Assembly (NCBI GenBank): GCA_018061965.1
Contig: JAGOTG010000004.1
Span: 1-64,000, forward strand
DNA: 64,000 bases
From: Legionellaceae bacterium
Lineage (GTDB): Bacteria > Pseudomonadota > Gammaproteobacteria > Legionellales > Legionellaceae
Direction: 5' to 3'
Part shown: in pieces, positions 33,792 through 43,391 of the stretch
How positions within the stretch are numbered: the stretch's first letter is position 1
Layout of the letters: every line of letters starts with the position of its first letter
Notes under the pieces: model-generated
What the model was told of the DNA's origin: nothing
Database searches by the model: none
Seen by the model: the letters and a program-made list of their open reading frames with translations, nothing else
Program-made: the position numbers and the translations under genes

Positions 33792-34814
33792 ATGACATTA
33801 CCGACTTATGTATTCTATCGATGCGTGAATCGTATCAACCAAACATGGTTTCGTATCGGAATTTATTTTTTCCAGAACAAATCTTCTAATCAGGTTGTAA
33901 GAATTACTAATAATGATGGGAAATTATGTGCAATAAGCTTCGCACCTTTTCAGTCATTTTTAATTATCTATAGAATGACAAAAGCAGGACTTATGCGCAT
34001 GGAGCCCCACAATGAAGCTGGGGGTTTTTTTCTCAGAGAAACGGGAGAGAGCTTGACTGTTTCTCAGTTTCATCTGCGACACAAGCTTGATCCCTTAGGG
34101 GGTCGATTTAGTTCTATATGGCTCATGCGTAAACAGAGTGATGTTAAGCCGGTTAGAAAACCTACAATGTCTGATTTAACAGAGCTACGAAAGTTGGAAA
34201 TAAGCCCAAATAATAATCGCGGGGAAGTATTAAAACACGGTTTTACACCCATTGACGTGAGTAGCAGCCAGGAGGGCGGGTATCCAGATGATGGTGTACC
34301 GTTTGCAACGAACTATGAGGTGACTACACAAAGAAAAATTGCAACACTGTTGTACAGCTCTTCAGAGGAAGAGTTGATTGGATACACAAGCCTGGGGCGG
34401 TCCAGCTCGGAGACGACCCCGCGTGGCGTGTTGAGAAGTAATTCATCACCAAGCAAGGGTTTGAAAGTACGTTTTGAGAGTGGGAGTGAAGGAGGGGCTG
34501 GTTCGTCTACTTTGTGTTCATCTGGTAGCCCAACTGGGGGTGCTGTTCCTTGCAAGCGAAGTGGTATTTATACTTTGTGGGTTAAAGCGTGTATGGCGCC
34601 GTTAGGAGCAAAGGGTCTAGGAGTTTTATTGCTAGGCTTGGTAGGTATGATCTTGGCAACTCAAGGTGGCGTGGTGTTTTACGCGGCAGCGACGATGACT
34701 ATGACGGGCGCTACCGCTATAGGCATGAGCTTATTTCGGGTTAATCGCAACGAATCTTTGCAGCAACGACGAAATGATATGATAGCAACTGGGCCAGCAA
34801 TCTTGCCTGTTTAA
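33792..34814 (+). CDS. Unrecognised protein with C-terminal membrane hairpin and PP1-docking-like motifs
   Basis: A 340-residue protein. Residues 1-115 form a basic, mixed domain; 120-250 are Ser/Gly-rich and probably disordered; two hydrophobic segments (about 273-291 and 293-315) near the end could form a membrane hairpin. In the disordered part GVLR (212-215) is followed nine residues later by KVRF (225-228), the order and spacing of eukaryotic SILK and RVxF docking motifs for protein phosphatase 1. No signal peptide. The gene has an aggag site, its own promoter and a CRP-type site. Its stop codon touches the 166-bp element. Candidate host-targeted effector; no family recognised. Confidence 0.62.
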   Translation: MTLPTYVFYRCVNRINQTWFRIGIYFFQNKSSNQVVRITNNDGKLCAISFAPFQSFLIIYRMTKAGLMRMEPHNEAGGFFLRETGESLTVSQFHLRHKLDPLGGRFSSIWLMRKQSDVKPVRKPTMSDLTELRKLEISPNNNRGEVLKHGFTPIDVSSSQEGGYPDDGVPFATNYEVTTQRKIATLLYSSSEEELIGYTSLGRSSSETTPRGVLRSNSSPSKGLKVRFESGSEGGAGSSTLCSSGSPTGGAVPCKRSGIYTLWVKACMAPLGAKGLGVLLLGLVGMILATQGGVVFYAAATMTMTGATAIGMSLFRVNRNESLQQRRNDMIATGPAILPV

Positions 34815-34979
34815 TATACCTTTCACGGATGAATTTTAGGTTTTTATGCTATCGCTTATTGGGGCTAAGCTACGATTAAAAACTCGCAATAGAACTGGCT
34901 ATTACTCCTTTTTAATCGTAGCTTAGCCCCAAAAATCAAATCGCCTAAAATCCCTAAAATTCATCCGTAAAAGGTATAT
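34814..34979 (-). mobile_element. 166-bp MITE-like element, family B, copy 2
   Basis: Reverse complement of the element at 18833-18998 with 165 of 166 bases identical by direct comparison. It starts at the last base of the preceding stop codon, so it provides the 3' flank and possibly the transcription end of that gene. Near identity implies recent movement or gene conversion. Confidence 0.85.
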
Positions 34980-35041
34980 AATGATCAATCCAACGAAGAG
35001 ATCGGGTTTTTGCGTAAGTTCTGTCAAAGTAACGCTGTATC

Positions 35042-35614
35042 CTATACTTGGAAAGGCAACGATGCTCCTACAAATAAGGTGACAATTTTTAATAAAATCA
35101 TCATGATAAAAGGGGAAAAATCTAATCCCGCAAGCATCGGGAGATAGCGACGAATTTGTTGGAGCATAGGTTCTGTGACAGCATACAAAATGGTTGTCAA
35201 AGGGTGTTGCCAATGCGGATTGACCCAAGACATGATAACCCGAATTAAGAGCGCATAAAATATCAAATCACAGGGCTGAATGATGAGATCTGCAAAAGCA
35301 TACGCGCCAGTAAGCAACCAAATCCGTGCATGTCCAAAATATAGAATACAAATCAGTAAAAACTTCAACCACTCCACGCCGACTAATACTGCAAGGCATA
35401 CCCAATCGTACCGTTGAAAAGGCGTTAGGCGAATTTGCAGTATTTTGAGCATGGGAGCGAATAACGGATCGGTCAGACGCTGAACCATTTGTCGCACCGG
35501 ATGTAATTGGCTAATTTGAAAATACCGCAAGCCAAAACGTAACCAGAAAACAAAAGTCACCAACCCAAATAGGGTTGAGATTAGAAAATAGCTTACTGAA
35601 ACCAATCCAGACAT
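35042..35614 (-). CDS. YggT family membrane protein
   Basis: A 190-residue inner-membrane protein made of two YggT repeats, each with two hydrophobic helices and a conserved PxLxPxR-type loop (LTDPLFAPMLKI in the first, VTEPMLQQIRRYLP in the second). Members take part in cell-envelope or osmotic functions in ways that are not settled. It directly follows proC with no spacer, the common gammaproteobacterial order proC-yggT. Confidence 0.9.
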   Translation of the reverse strand: MSGLVSVSYFLISTLFGLVTFVFWLRFGLRYFQISQLHPVRQMVQRLTDPLFAPMLKILQIRLTPFQRYDWVCLAVLVGVEWLKFLLICILYFGHARIWLLTGAYAFADLIIQPCDLIFYALLIRVIMSWVNPHWQHPLTTILYAVTEPMLQQIRRYLPMLAGLDFSPFIMMILLKIVTLFVGASLPFQV

Positions 35615-36409
35615 TTATTTTTCCTCGCTGCGTAAAGTTTGTGAACGTGTTACCGCCGCTTGCATGGCAGATAACACAGTGTTGGTTAATTGCTGCTGGG
35701 CAAAAACATCCAATGCTGCTGCAGTGGTGCCGGCTTTGGAGGTGACTTGCTGTTGTAGTCCAACCAGAGTTTGTCCGGGCTGCATCGCTAAACTTGCGGC
35801 ACCAGCTAAGGTTTGCATTGCAAAATTGTTTGCAGTGTCGGGAGCGAGCCCCAACGCAACCGCACCTTCGGACATCGCTTGCGCAAATAAAAATAAATAC
35901 GCTAACCCACTTCCAGATAAAGCGGTGATGGTATCTAAATCTTTTTCATGTTGTGTCCAAGTGATTTGTCCGCATTGTTGAAATAACGCGGTGGCTGCGG
36001 CATGGTGTTCGGCCTTGACCCATGAATTGGCCAACAATGGGGTAGCAGATTGTCTGCAGGCCGCCGCAATATTTGGAATGGCACGGACCAAGGGCGTCTG
36101 TTGCGGCAAATGTTTGGCAAACCAATCCAAATCTAAGCCGGCAGCAATAGAAATGACTAAGAGTGACGGTGCAAGATGAGGTCCTATTTCTGTTAACACG
36201 GCAGCCATTTGGGCCGGTTTGACTGCTAAAATGAGGATCTGTGCATCGGGTAGAATCGCCAAATTCGTCGGCTGTGTCGTGAGACGTGGCGTTGGTCGGG
36301 CATCGGCCAACGAAGGGGCTGCAACCCGCAAATGGTAATTGGGATTGCTTAACAAACCTTGGCAGAGGGCCTTGCCCATATTACCATACCCTATCATACT
36401 AATGTTCAT
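35615..36409 (-). CDS. proC: Pyrroline-5-carboxylate reductase
   Basis: A 264-residue NAD(P)H enzyme making proline from pyrroline-5-carboxylate. N-terminal Rossmann motif MIGYGNMGKALCQG, then LAVKPAQ, VRAIPNIAA, and the C-terminal dimerisation/active-site block ALSGSGLAYLF and VTSKAGTTAAAL. Length is close to E. coli ProC (269). It stands between rph (3-base gap) and yggT, all leftward. Confidence 0.96.
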   Translation of the reverse strand: MNISMIGYGNMGKALCQGLLSNPNYHLRVAAPSLADARPTPRLTTQPTNLAILPDAQILILAVKPAQMAAVLTEIGPHLAPSLLVISIAAGLDLDWFAKHLPQQTPLVRAIPNIAAACRQSATPLLANSWVKAEHHAAATALFQQCGQITWTQHEKDLDTITALSGSGLAYLFLFAQAMSEGAVALGLAPDTANNFAMQTLAGAASLAMQPGQTLVGLQQQVTSKAGTTAAALDVFAQQQLTNTVLSAMQAAVTRSQTLRSEEK

Positions 36410-36412
36410 GAT

Positions 36413-37120
36413 TTATTCTTGTTTCTGTAAGGGAATTAGTTGCTGAATACCTGCTTCTGCTAAAGCTAACATATCATTCAGTTGCGCTCGACTAAAGCTC
36501 TTTTCTTCCGCAGTTCCTTGGATTTCAATAAACTCACCTTGCTCATTCATAACAACATTCATATCGGTATCAGCCAATACATCTTCAGCATAATCCAAAT
36601 CTAAAACGGCTTGACCTCGATAAAGACCTACTGAAACAGCTGCAACATAATGAAAGGGCGCCTTTTTACGAATTTTTTCATGAGTATATAACCAATCCAC
36701 GGCATCTTTGAGCGCAACGCAAGCTCCGGTAATGGATGCTGTTCGCGTGCCGCCATCTGCTTGAATGACGTCACAGTCTATGGCAATTGTGATTTCGCCC
36801 AATGTTTTTAAATCGATGCAACGGCGTAAAGATCGGCCGATCAGACGTTGAATTTCTAAGGTACGGCCTCCTTGTTTGCCTTTACTGGCCTCGCGCTCAT
36901 TCCGGCTATGTGTGGCACGTGGCAACATCCCATATTCTGCAGTAATCCAACCTTGGCCTTTCCCTTTAAGAAAACGTGGGACCCCATCGGTGATGGAGGC
37001 GGTACAGACCACTTTAGTTTGTCCAAATTCTATCAACACCGAACCTTCCGCGTATTGCGTATAAGATCTGGTGATAGTAATAGGGCGTAGTTGGTTGGGA
37101 TCGCGGCGACTTGGGCGCAT
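36413..37120 (-). CDS. rph: Ribonuclease PH
   Basis: A 235-residue phosphorolytic 3'-5' exoribonuclease that trims tRNA 3' ends. Family blocks: [16 protein letters not shown], the phosphate/substrate motif [51 protein letters not shown]. The length equals intact RNase PH (238), without the K-12-type frameshift. Strong aaggaag ribosome site. Divergent from gmk, a usual arrangement. Confidence 0.97.
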   Translation of the reverse strand: MRPSRRDPNQLRPITITRSYTQYAEGSVLIEFGQTKVVCTASITDGVPRFLKGKGQGWITAEYGMLPRATHSRNEREASKGKQGGRTLEIQRLIGRSLRRCIDLKTLGEITIAIDCDVIQADGGTRTASITGACVALKDAVDWLYTHEKIRKKAPFHYVAAVSVGLYRGQAVLDLDYAEDVLADTDMNVVMNEQGEFIEIQGTAEEKSFSRAQLNDMLALAEAGIQQLIPLQKQE

Positions 37121-37240
37121 GAGGTCTTCCTTAAAAAAACTGCGAGTATACCAGGCTCGTCATGAGAAAAACATTCCCTCTCTTTAGGCGCTGTGAATTT
37201 TCAGGTATTATTGAATGCTTAGCTACTTTTGGGAGTCTTC

Positions 37241-37885
37241 ATGACGTTGGATACCAACACAGATCATTCTGTTGGTTGCTTGTTTATTGTTGCAGCCCCT
37301 TCTGGGGGAGGTAAAACCAGTCTGGTACGTCATTTGGTTGAGCGCGTGGAGCGTATTACTGTTTCTGTCTCACATACTACTCGTAACAAGCGTCCGGGTG
37401 AAAAACATGGCACGGATTATTTTTTTGTACCGTTTGAAGAATTTCAAGCAATGATAGCGCAACAAGCATTTGTTGAGCACGCGCACGTTTTTGACCATTT
37501 ATATGGCACTTCTTACGCGCAAATTTCAGAACGTTTGCGCGAAGGGATTGATATTGTCTTAGATATCGATTGGCAAGGGGCTCAACAAATCAAACGCTAT
37601 TTTCCGGATGCAGTGAGTATTTTTATCATCCCCCCATCTTTGGCTGCGCTGCATGATCGTTTGATTCAACGTCAACAAGATGATGAGTCTGTGATTGCAA
37701 AGCGGATGCAGCGTGCTCAAGATGAACTGCAACATTATGCGGAATTTGATTATTTAATTGTCAATGATGATTTTGGGCAAGCGGCCAATGATTTGGCAAT
37801 GATTGTTGCCTCTCAACGTTTGCGTACTGCCCGTCAGGTAGTTCAAGAGCGGAAATTACTATCATTCTTATTGACATCAAAGTAA
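37241..37885 (+). CDS. gmk: Guanylate kinase
   Basis: A 214-residue enzyme phosphorylating GMP to GDP. P-loop [11 protein letters not shown] near the start, then the GMP-binding set [11 protein letters not shown] and GTDYFFV, and [13 protein letters not shown] 37241 follows gggag at five bases and is preferred to a TTG four codons upstream. First gene of a gmk-rpoZ-spoT-ridA-uup run. Confidence 0.96.
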   Translation: MTLDTNTDHSVGCLFIVAAPSGGGKTSLVRHLVERVERITVSVSHTTRNKRPGEKHGTDYFFVPFEEFQAMIAQQAFVEHAHVFDHLYGTSYAQISERLREGIDIVLDIDWQGAQQIKRYFPDAVSIFIIPPSLAALHDRLIQRQQDDESVIAKRMQRAQDELQHYAEFDYLIVNDDFGQAANDLAMIVASQRLRTARQVVQERKLLSFLLTSK

Positions 37886-37928
37886 AATGCTCATAAGCGT
37901 AATGATACTGATTGGGAGATAACAGAAA

Positions 37929-38132
37929 ATGGCTCGAGTTACAGTTGAAGATTGTTTGGAACATGTAGAGAATCGGTTTGAATTGGTCATGGTAGCATCT
38001 AAGCGAGCACGTGATATTGCAGTGCGTGGCGCACAACCTATGGTAGAGTGGGAAAATGATAAACCTACGGTTGTGGCATTGCGTGAAATCGCAGAAGGAA
38101 AGATCAAAAAAGATATTTTGACAGAAGATTAA
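37929..38132 (+). CDS. rpoZ: RNA polymerase omega subunit
   Basis: A 67-residue small subunit of RNA polymerase that binds beta-prime and, with it, one ppGpp site. [20 protein letters not shown] and [12 protein letters not shown] are diagnostic. Shorter than E. coli omega (91 residues): the variable C-terminal tail is reduced. Lies between gmk and spoT as usual. Confidence 0.95.
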   Translation: MARVTVEDCLEHVENRFELVMVASKRARDIAVRGAQPMVEWENDKPTVVALREIAEGKIKKDILTED

Positions 38133-38136
38133 TTGT

Positions 38137-40257
38137 GTGGATTATTTTGCTGATCTAAGAACAGCCCTAAAAGAGTATTTAGAATTAGAACAAATTGAGC
38201 TGTGTGAGCAGGCCTATCAGATTGCACTCAGAGCTCATGAAGGGCAAATGCGACGTTCAGGAGAACCGTATATTACTCATCCTGTAGCCGCTGCTTTGAT
38301 TTTGGCCGGGATGCGCTTAGATCATCAAACCATCATGGCTACGCTGTTGCATGATGTGATTGAAGATACGTTGATGAGTTTAGAAGAACTGCATACTTTG
38401 TTTGGAGATGAAGTTGCAGCGCTGGTGGATGGTGTCACCAAATTAACCAAAATCAAATTTGAATCGCGCGCTGAAGCCCAAGCCGAAAATTTCCGTAAAA
38501 TGATTTTGGCGATGGTGAAAGATATTCGCGTGATTATCGTTAAATTAGCGGATCGCTTGCATAATATGTGTACTTTAGGTGCTATGCCCAGCGCGAAGCG
38601 CCGCCGTATAGCGATTGAAACCTTAGAAATCTATGCCCCGATTGCGAATCGCTTGGGGATGCACGTCATGTTTACCGGCTTGGAAGATTTAGGGTTCAAA
38701 GCATTGTATCCCATGCGCTATCGAGCCTTGAAATCGGCAGTAGAGAAATCGCGCGGCAATCGCAAAGAATTAACCCATAAAATTGAGCATGATTTACAAG
38801 AGGCGCTTGAGGATTTGGATATTCCTTACGAGCATGTGTTTGGACGACAAAAACATTTGTATAGTTTGTATCGAAAAATGCGGCAAAAAAAGGCTTCCTT
38901 TTCCGAGATTTCAGACGTATTTGCGTTCCGAGTTACTACCGATGATATAGACTCCTGTTATCGTGTGCTAGGTGCTTTGCACCAAACCTATAAACCGGTC
39001 CCTTTGCGTTTTAAGGATTATATCGGTATTCCTAAAGTCAACGGTTACCAATCATTGCATACGACATTATTTGGGCCATTTGGCGTTCCGTTGGAAGTTC
39101 AAATTCGGACGCGAGAAATGGATCGCGTAGCAGAAAATGGGGTTGCTGCTCATTGGATTTATAAATCTTCTGGACTTGAAATCAATGAAGCGCAATTGCG
39201 TGCACGTGAGTGGGTTCAGCGACTCATAGAAATGCAGCGCAGCACGCATAACTCCTTAGAATTTATTGAAAATGTGAAAATCGATTTATTTCCAGATGAG
39301 GTCTATGTCTTTACGCCCAAGGGACATATTATGGAATTGCCCAAAGGATCCACTGCAGTGGATTTTGCTTACGCGGTGCATTCAGATGTTGGCAATCATT
39401 GCGTTGCGGCCAAAGTGAATCGGCGCTTGGTGCCTTTGAGTATGCCATTAACCAATGGCCAAACAGTAGAGATTAATACTCAGCCTAATGCGCATCCCAA
39501 TCCAACTTGGTTGAATTTTGTGATTACCAGTAAAGCGCGGTCTAATATTCGCAATTTTTTGAAAACCCAGCATCATACCGAATCAATCGCGTTGGGTAAG
39601 CGTTTATTGGATCAAGCTTTGGCTGAATTGGGAAGTCAATCAGATAAAATTCCTCCCGAAACCTTAGAGGTTTTGCTCAGAGATTTGGATTATAAAACGC
39701 TTGAAGATTTATTGTACGCTTTAGGAACAGGCAATCAGATGCCGATGGTCATTGCAAAACGGTTGGTTGTAGATTTAGAACACCATGAATTAACCGAGGA
39801 AAGTACGCTCACACCTTTGGCCATTAAAGGCACAGAAGGGATGGTGGTCGAGTTTGCAAAATGTTGTCAACCAATTCCTGGGGACCATATTGTAGGTTGT
39901 TTTCAACAAGGACGCGGCATTTTGGTGCATGCGAGTGATTGCCATGTGATAAAAAAATCGCGTAACCCCGAGCAGTTTGTATCGATGCGTTGGGATGATC
40001 AGGTTGCGGGCGAGTTTTGGGTGGATATTACGGTGGATGTGGCTAATCAACGGGGCATATTGGCCAAATTAACCACTCTGATTTCTGAAACCGATTCTAA
40101 TATTGGGAATGTCACTGTAGAGCCACGCGATGGGCGGCATAATGCCGTGACCTTTGCGATCTCAGTGACTGATCGCAAACATATGGCGCGTGTAATGCGA
40201 CGTTTGCGCGCGAATAAATTGGTAATGCGTTTATATCGAAAAAAACAGGGGGAATGA
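38137..40257 (+). CDS. spoT: Bifunctional (p)ppGpp synthetase/hydrolase SpoT
   Basis: A 706-residue alarmone enzyme. Order of domains: HD hydrolase (THPVAAALIL, LLHDVIEDT, KLADRLHNM), synthetase (RFKDYIGIPKVNGYQSLHT, EVQIRTREMD), TGS (about 390-450), zinc-finger-like helical part (CCQPIPGDHIVGC) and ACT (about 630-700). The intact HD signature implies ppGpp breakdown, and EVQIRT is the SpoT form. Starts with GTG four bases after rpoZ and overlaps ridA by four bases. No separate relA is in the window. Confidence 0.96.
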   Translation: MDYFADLRTALKEYLELEQIELCEQAYQIALRAHEGQMRRSGEPYITHPVAAALILAGMRLDHQTIMATLLHDVIEDTLMSLEELHTLFGDEVAALVDGVTKLTKIKFESRAEAQAENFRKMILAMVKDIRVIIVKLADRLHNMCTLGAMPSAKRRRIAIETLEIYAPIANRLGMHVMFTGLEDLGFKALYPMRYRALKSAVEKSRGNRKELTHKIEHDLQEALEDLDIPYEHVFGRQKHLYSLYRKMRQKKASFSEISDVFAFRVTTDDIDSCYRVLGALHQTYKPVPLRFKDYIGIPKVNGYQSLHTTLFGPFGVPLEVQIRTREMDRVAENGVAAHWIYKSSGLEINEAQLRAREWVQRLIEMQRSTHNSLEFIENVKIDLFPDEVYVFTPKGHIMELPKGSTAVDFAYAVHSDVGNHCVAAKVNRRLVPLSMPLTNGQTVEINTQPNAHPNPTWLNFVITSKARSNIRNFLKTQHHTESIALGKRLLDQALAELGSQSDKIPPETLEVLLRDLDYKTLEDLLYALGTGNQMPMVIAKRLVVDLEHHELTEESTLTPLAIKGTEGMVVEFAKCCQPIPGDHIVGCFQQGRGILVHASDCHVIKKSRNPEQFVSMRWDDQVAGEFWVDITVDVANQRGILAKLTTLISETDSNIGNVTVEPRDGRHNAVTFAISVTDRKHMARVMRRLRANKLVMRLYRKKQGE

Positions 40258-40634
40258 TGCAGGCAATTTCAAGTTCAGAAGTACCAGCAGTGATTGGTAC
40301 TTATAGCGCGGCCATTAAAGCGGGTGATACGATTTATCTTTCTGGACAAATTCCATTGGATCCGCTAACACAGGTATTGTGTAGTGAAGACATTACGGCC
40401 CAAATCAAACAAGTGATCAAAAATATGGAGGCCCTGTGTCTGGCTGCTGGCGGTAACTTGGCAGATGTGGTCAAGATTACTGTGTATTTAATGGATTTGG
40501 CCCATAGTACTTTGGTGAATGAAACGATGGCTGCCCATTTTGCTCCCCCATATCCAGCGCGAGCCATGGTTCAGGTCGCTGGGTTACCGCGAGGGGCCAA
40601 AGTCGAAATGGATGCGATTATGGTATTACGATGA
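40254..40634 (+). CDS. ridA: RidA family enamine/imine deaminase
   Basis: A 126-residue cytosolic protein that speeds release of ammonia from reactive enamines made by PLP enzymes. Family blocks: YSAAIKAGDTIYLSGQIPLDP, conserved Arg in PARAMVQVAGLPRGAKVEMDAI. Overlaps spoT upstream and uup downstream by four bases each (ATGA), a tightly coupled run. A second ATG one codon later is equally usable. Confidence 0.94.
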   Translation: MMQAISSSEVPAVIGTYSAAIKAGDTIYLSGQIPLDPLTQVLCSEDITAQIKQVIKNMEALCLAAGGNLADVVKITVYLMDLAHSTLVNETMAAHFAPPYPARAMVQVAGLPRGAKVEMDAIMVLR

Positions 40635-42505
40635 GTCTTTTGTCCTGTCAACAGCTGAGTCTTAGTATCGCCAACACTAAGATTTTGGATAATGTGGATT
40701 GGCAAATCATGCCCAAAGAACGCATTGGCTTGGTTGGTCGCAATGGCGCTGGCAAGTCAACAGTATTAAAAATGCTCCAAGGCCTAATTGTTCCGGATCG
40801 GGGTGTGCTGAAGCGTCAACAAGGATTACGTGTGGCAGGTTTGGCCCAAGATGTGCCTTATCAAGAGCAGACGTCGGTGTTTGAAATTGTAGTGCAGGGC
40901 TTGGGTGAAGTAGGGCAAGTATTATTGCAGTTACGCAAACAAACCCAAGAGGAAGACTATGCTGGACTTGCGCACAGTCATCAGCGTCTGGATGATTTGC
41001 ATGCGTGGGATTGTCTGCCACGGATTGAGACGATTGCCTCGCATTTGGGTTTGCCTTTGGATGTGAGTTTGCATACCTTGTCGGGCGGTATGAAACGCAG
41101 GGTATTATTAGCTGCGGCGATTATTGTACAGCCCGATGTATTGTTATTGGATGAGCCGACGAATCATTTGGATTTGCCGGCTATTGAATGGTTGGAAACG
41201 TTTCTAAGTACCTATCCTGGAACGGTGATTTTGGTGACGCATGATCGCGAGTTTTTAAATAAAGTAGTCACACAAATTGTTGATTTGGATCGGGGACGTT
41301 TGCGTTTTTATGACTGTTCTTATGCCACATTTTTGGAGCGCAGAGACGAGTTTCGTTTAGCGGAGCATAGGGAAGCTGCGCTGTTTGATAAACGTTTGGC
41401 AGAAGAAGAACGGTGGATTAGGACAGGTGTTAAAGCCAGGCGTACGCGCAATGAGGGACGAGTCCGAGCATTGAAGGCAATGCGCGAAGCATACCAAGAG
41501 CGCCGCCAAGAACAGGGGCGAGTTAAAGATTGGCAATGGGATGTCAAACGTTCTGGCTCACTGGTTCTTGAAGCTCAAAATGTGAATTATCGCATGCAAG
41601 ATAAACCTTTGATTCAAGATTTTTCTCTGGTTTTGCATCGGGGTGAGAAATTGGGGATTATCGGTCCGAATGGTTGTGGTAAAACCACTTTGGTGCGATT
41701 GCTCTTAGGAGATCTGGTACCGGATTCGGGTCAAATTCGCTTAGGAACGGGCTTGAGTGTTGCGTATTTTGATCAATTACGCCGGCAACTGAATCCAGCG
41801 CTCACGGTGATGGCCAATGTCGCGGATGGCTCGGATCATGTGACCATTCAGGGTCAAACCAAACATGTTGCGTCTTATTTACAGGATTTTTTATTTTCTC
41901 CTGAATGCTTTAATCAACCAGTATCGGCATTATCTGGCGGGGAATGTAACCGTTTATTATTGGCGAAATTATTTGCCAAACCGGCCAATCTGCTCGTTCT
42001 GGATGAGCCGACTAATGATTTAGATATCGAAACATTAGAATTGTTAGAGACGTTGTTAGTGGAGTTTTCTGGAACGGTGATTGTGATCAGCCATGATCGT
42101 GCGTTTATCAATCAAGTAGTAACCAATATTTTAGTTTATGAGGATGATCGGCGTTTTCATGATTATCTAGGCGGATATGATACCTATCAACAATATCGTT
42201 TGCAGCAAGCAAAAAAACTTACTGTAGCCGAAAAACCCAAAAAAGTTATGGCGGCTTCTACGACCCAATCCAACAAAAAATTACCGTACCGGGAACAGAA
42301 AGAGTTGGCGAAGCTTCCACAACAAATTGAAATTTTAGAACAAAAAATTGCAGTACTACATCAAGAGTGTGGGACCCCTGATTTTTATCAGCGGCCTGCC
42401 GACGAGATCAGTCTGTTTCAAAAAAATCTTGCACAAGAAGAAGCTGATTTGGCAAAATTGTATGTAAGATGGGAAGAACTGGAGGCCTTGTTGAAAGGAG
42501 AGTGA
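40631..42505 (+). CDS. uup: ABC-F ATPase Uup
   Basis: A 624-residue cytosolic protein with two ABC ATPase domains and no membrane part. First: GRNGAGKST, LSGGMKRRVLLA, LLLDEPTNHLD. Second: GPNGCGKTT, LSGGECNRLLLA, LVLDEPTNDLD. A charged linker lies between them and a C-terminal coiled coil (about 555-620, EQKIAVLHQE) is typical of Uup, which binds DNA or ribosomes. Last gene of the gmk operon; 430 bases without a gene follow. Confidence 0.92.
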   Translation: MSLLSCQQLSLSIANTKILDNVDWQIMPKERIGLVGRNGAGKSTVLKMLQGLIVPDRGVLKRQQGLRVAGLAQDVPYQEQTSVFEIVVQGLGEVGQVLLQLRKQTQEEDYAGLAHSHQRLDDLHAWDCLPRIETIASHLGLPLDVSLHTLSGGMKRRVLLAAAIIVQPDVLLLDEPTNHLDLPAIEWLETFLSTYPGTVILVTHDREFLNKVVTQIVDLDRGRLRFYDCSYATFLERRDEFRLAEHREAALFDKRLAEEERWIRTGVKARRTRNEGRVRALKAMREAYQERRQEQGRVKDWQWDVKRSGSLVLEAQNVNYRMQDKPLIQDFSLVLHRGEKLGIIGPNGCGKTTLVRLLLGDLVPDSGQIRLGTGLSVAYFDQLRRQLNPALTVMANVADGSDHVTIQGQTKHVASYLQDFLFSPECFNQPVSALSGGECNRLLLAKLFAKPANLLVLDEPTNDLDIETLELLETLLVEFSGTVIVISHDRAFINQVVTNILVYEDDRRFHDYLGGYDTYQQYRLQQAKKLTVAEKPKKVMAASTTQSNKKLPYREQKELAKLPQQIEILEQKIAVLHQECGTPDFYQRPADEISLFQKNLAQEEADLAKLYVRWEELEALLKGE

Positions 42506-42607
42506 TCATTATTTTGAGTGTGATCGATAAATACCCTCATTTATAAAAAGCCGAGGATTGCCCCAAAGATAAACTTAATAAAAATGAACATAATTATGTC
42601 AGCATTT

Positions 42608-42798
42608 GAATTTCTTCTTAAACGAGACATTGCTTTAAAGCCGTGTTGCGGGGGCCTGTCATGTTAGTTACGATTTTCCGTGCTCGCAGGCTGCGCGCGC
42701 AGCTTGCGAGCACGCTGGGATACCGACAGGACCCGGAAACACTGACAACGAACAACGGCACGGTTAAAAATAAATTGAAACAGTCACCTAGTCGAGTA
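42608..42798. repeat. Repeat family A, shortened copy
   Basis: Matches the element at 13762-14063 along both flanks at roughly 80 percent by eye (cttaaacgag, gcctgtcatgttagttac, gattttccgtgctcgc; then cagcttgcgagcacgct, cggaaacactgacaacg, aaattgaaac). The central palindrome is reduced to gctcgcaggctgcgcgcgcagcttgcgagc, and terminal repeats are eroded. The rest of the 42506-42935 gap shows no gene. Confidence 0.65.
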
Positions 42799-42935
42799 AG
42801 GCCATAACAAGCCACAGCTTTTTAAAAATGAGGGGATCACTCAGAGCTGATGACTAAGTGCTCCCCTCATCACGAACGAATTCAAAGAGTTTTTGGCAAA
42901 AATCCTTAACGTAATGATAATCGGAGTAGCAATTT

Positions 42936-43391
42936 ATGTTAACCACCATCGCATTTATAACGATTTTTTCTTCCATTATTATATTTTTCTCGGAAGAGTT
43001 AATAAAATATGCCAAAGCTTTGACGGCACGAACGTATATTTTTCTCACTTTTGGTTTGCTGATGTTGTCGGCTTGTATTGAACTGTATACGCCTTTTGTT
43101 CTGTGGCTTGTGATCAAATGGTGGATTGGTTTATTGTATGCGGTGCAAGGCTTGTCAGATTACGTTCTGGGTAATTTTGCTGGACAATTACTCGCGAAAT
43201 GGCTGATTGTTGTGGTGATGACGACGATACCTGTTGGGGTGGCGTTGCATGTAGATGAACAAAAAAGAAGACATTCTTTGTATAACAGCGATATCATTAA
43301 AAAACGTGGTTATGGAATGGGTTTGGTGTTTTGGATCAGCACGGTGTTATTGTTTGTTTTGGGACTGCCTGGCTCTGACTTTTCTGGGTAA
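42936..43391 (+). CDS. Small unrecognised inner-membrane protein
   Basis: A 151-residue protein with about four hydrophobic segments (1-18, 34-60, 85-105, 127-147) and a short charged loop VDEQKRRHSLYN. Family not recognised. A ggagt ribosome site eight bases before the ATG supports the start. Its last 82 bases overlap the 3' end of the recombinase gene on the opposite strand, so at least one gene may have a shifted end or both are real and converge. Confidence 0.55.
   Translation: MLTTIAFITIFSSIIIFFSEELIKYAKALTARTYIFLTFGLLMLSACIELYTPFVLWLVIKWWIGLLYAVQGLSDYVLGNFAGQLLAKWLIVVVMTTIPVGVALHVDEQKRRHSLYNSDIIKKRGYGMGLVFWISTVLLFVLGLPGSDFSG

Noticed and set aside
33900..34080. Possible SH2-like block (GGFFLRETGE) in the 340-residue protein
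   Set aside because: Only one short stretch fits; the conserved N-terminal Trp and beta-strand order of SH2 are not seen.
42618..42815. A 65-residue leftward frame in the gap after uup
   Set aside because: It coincides with repeat family A; a similar frame appears in the other copy, so it reflects the repeat, not a gene.
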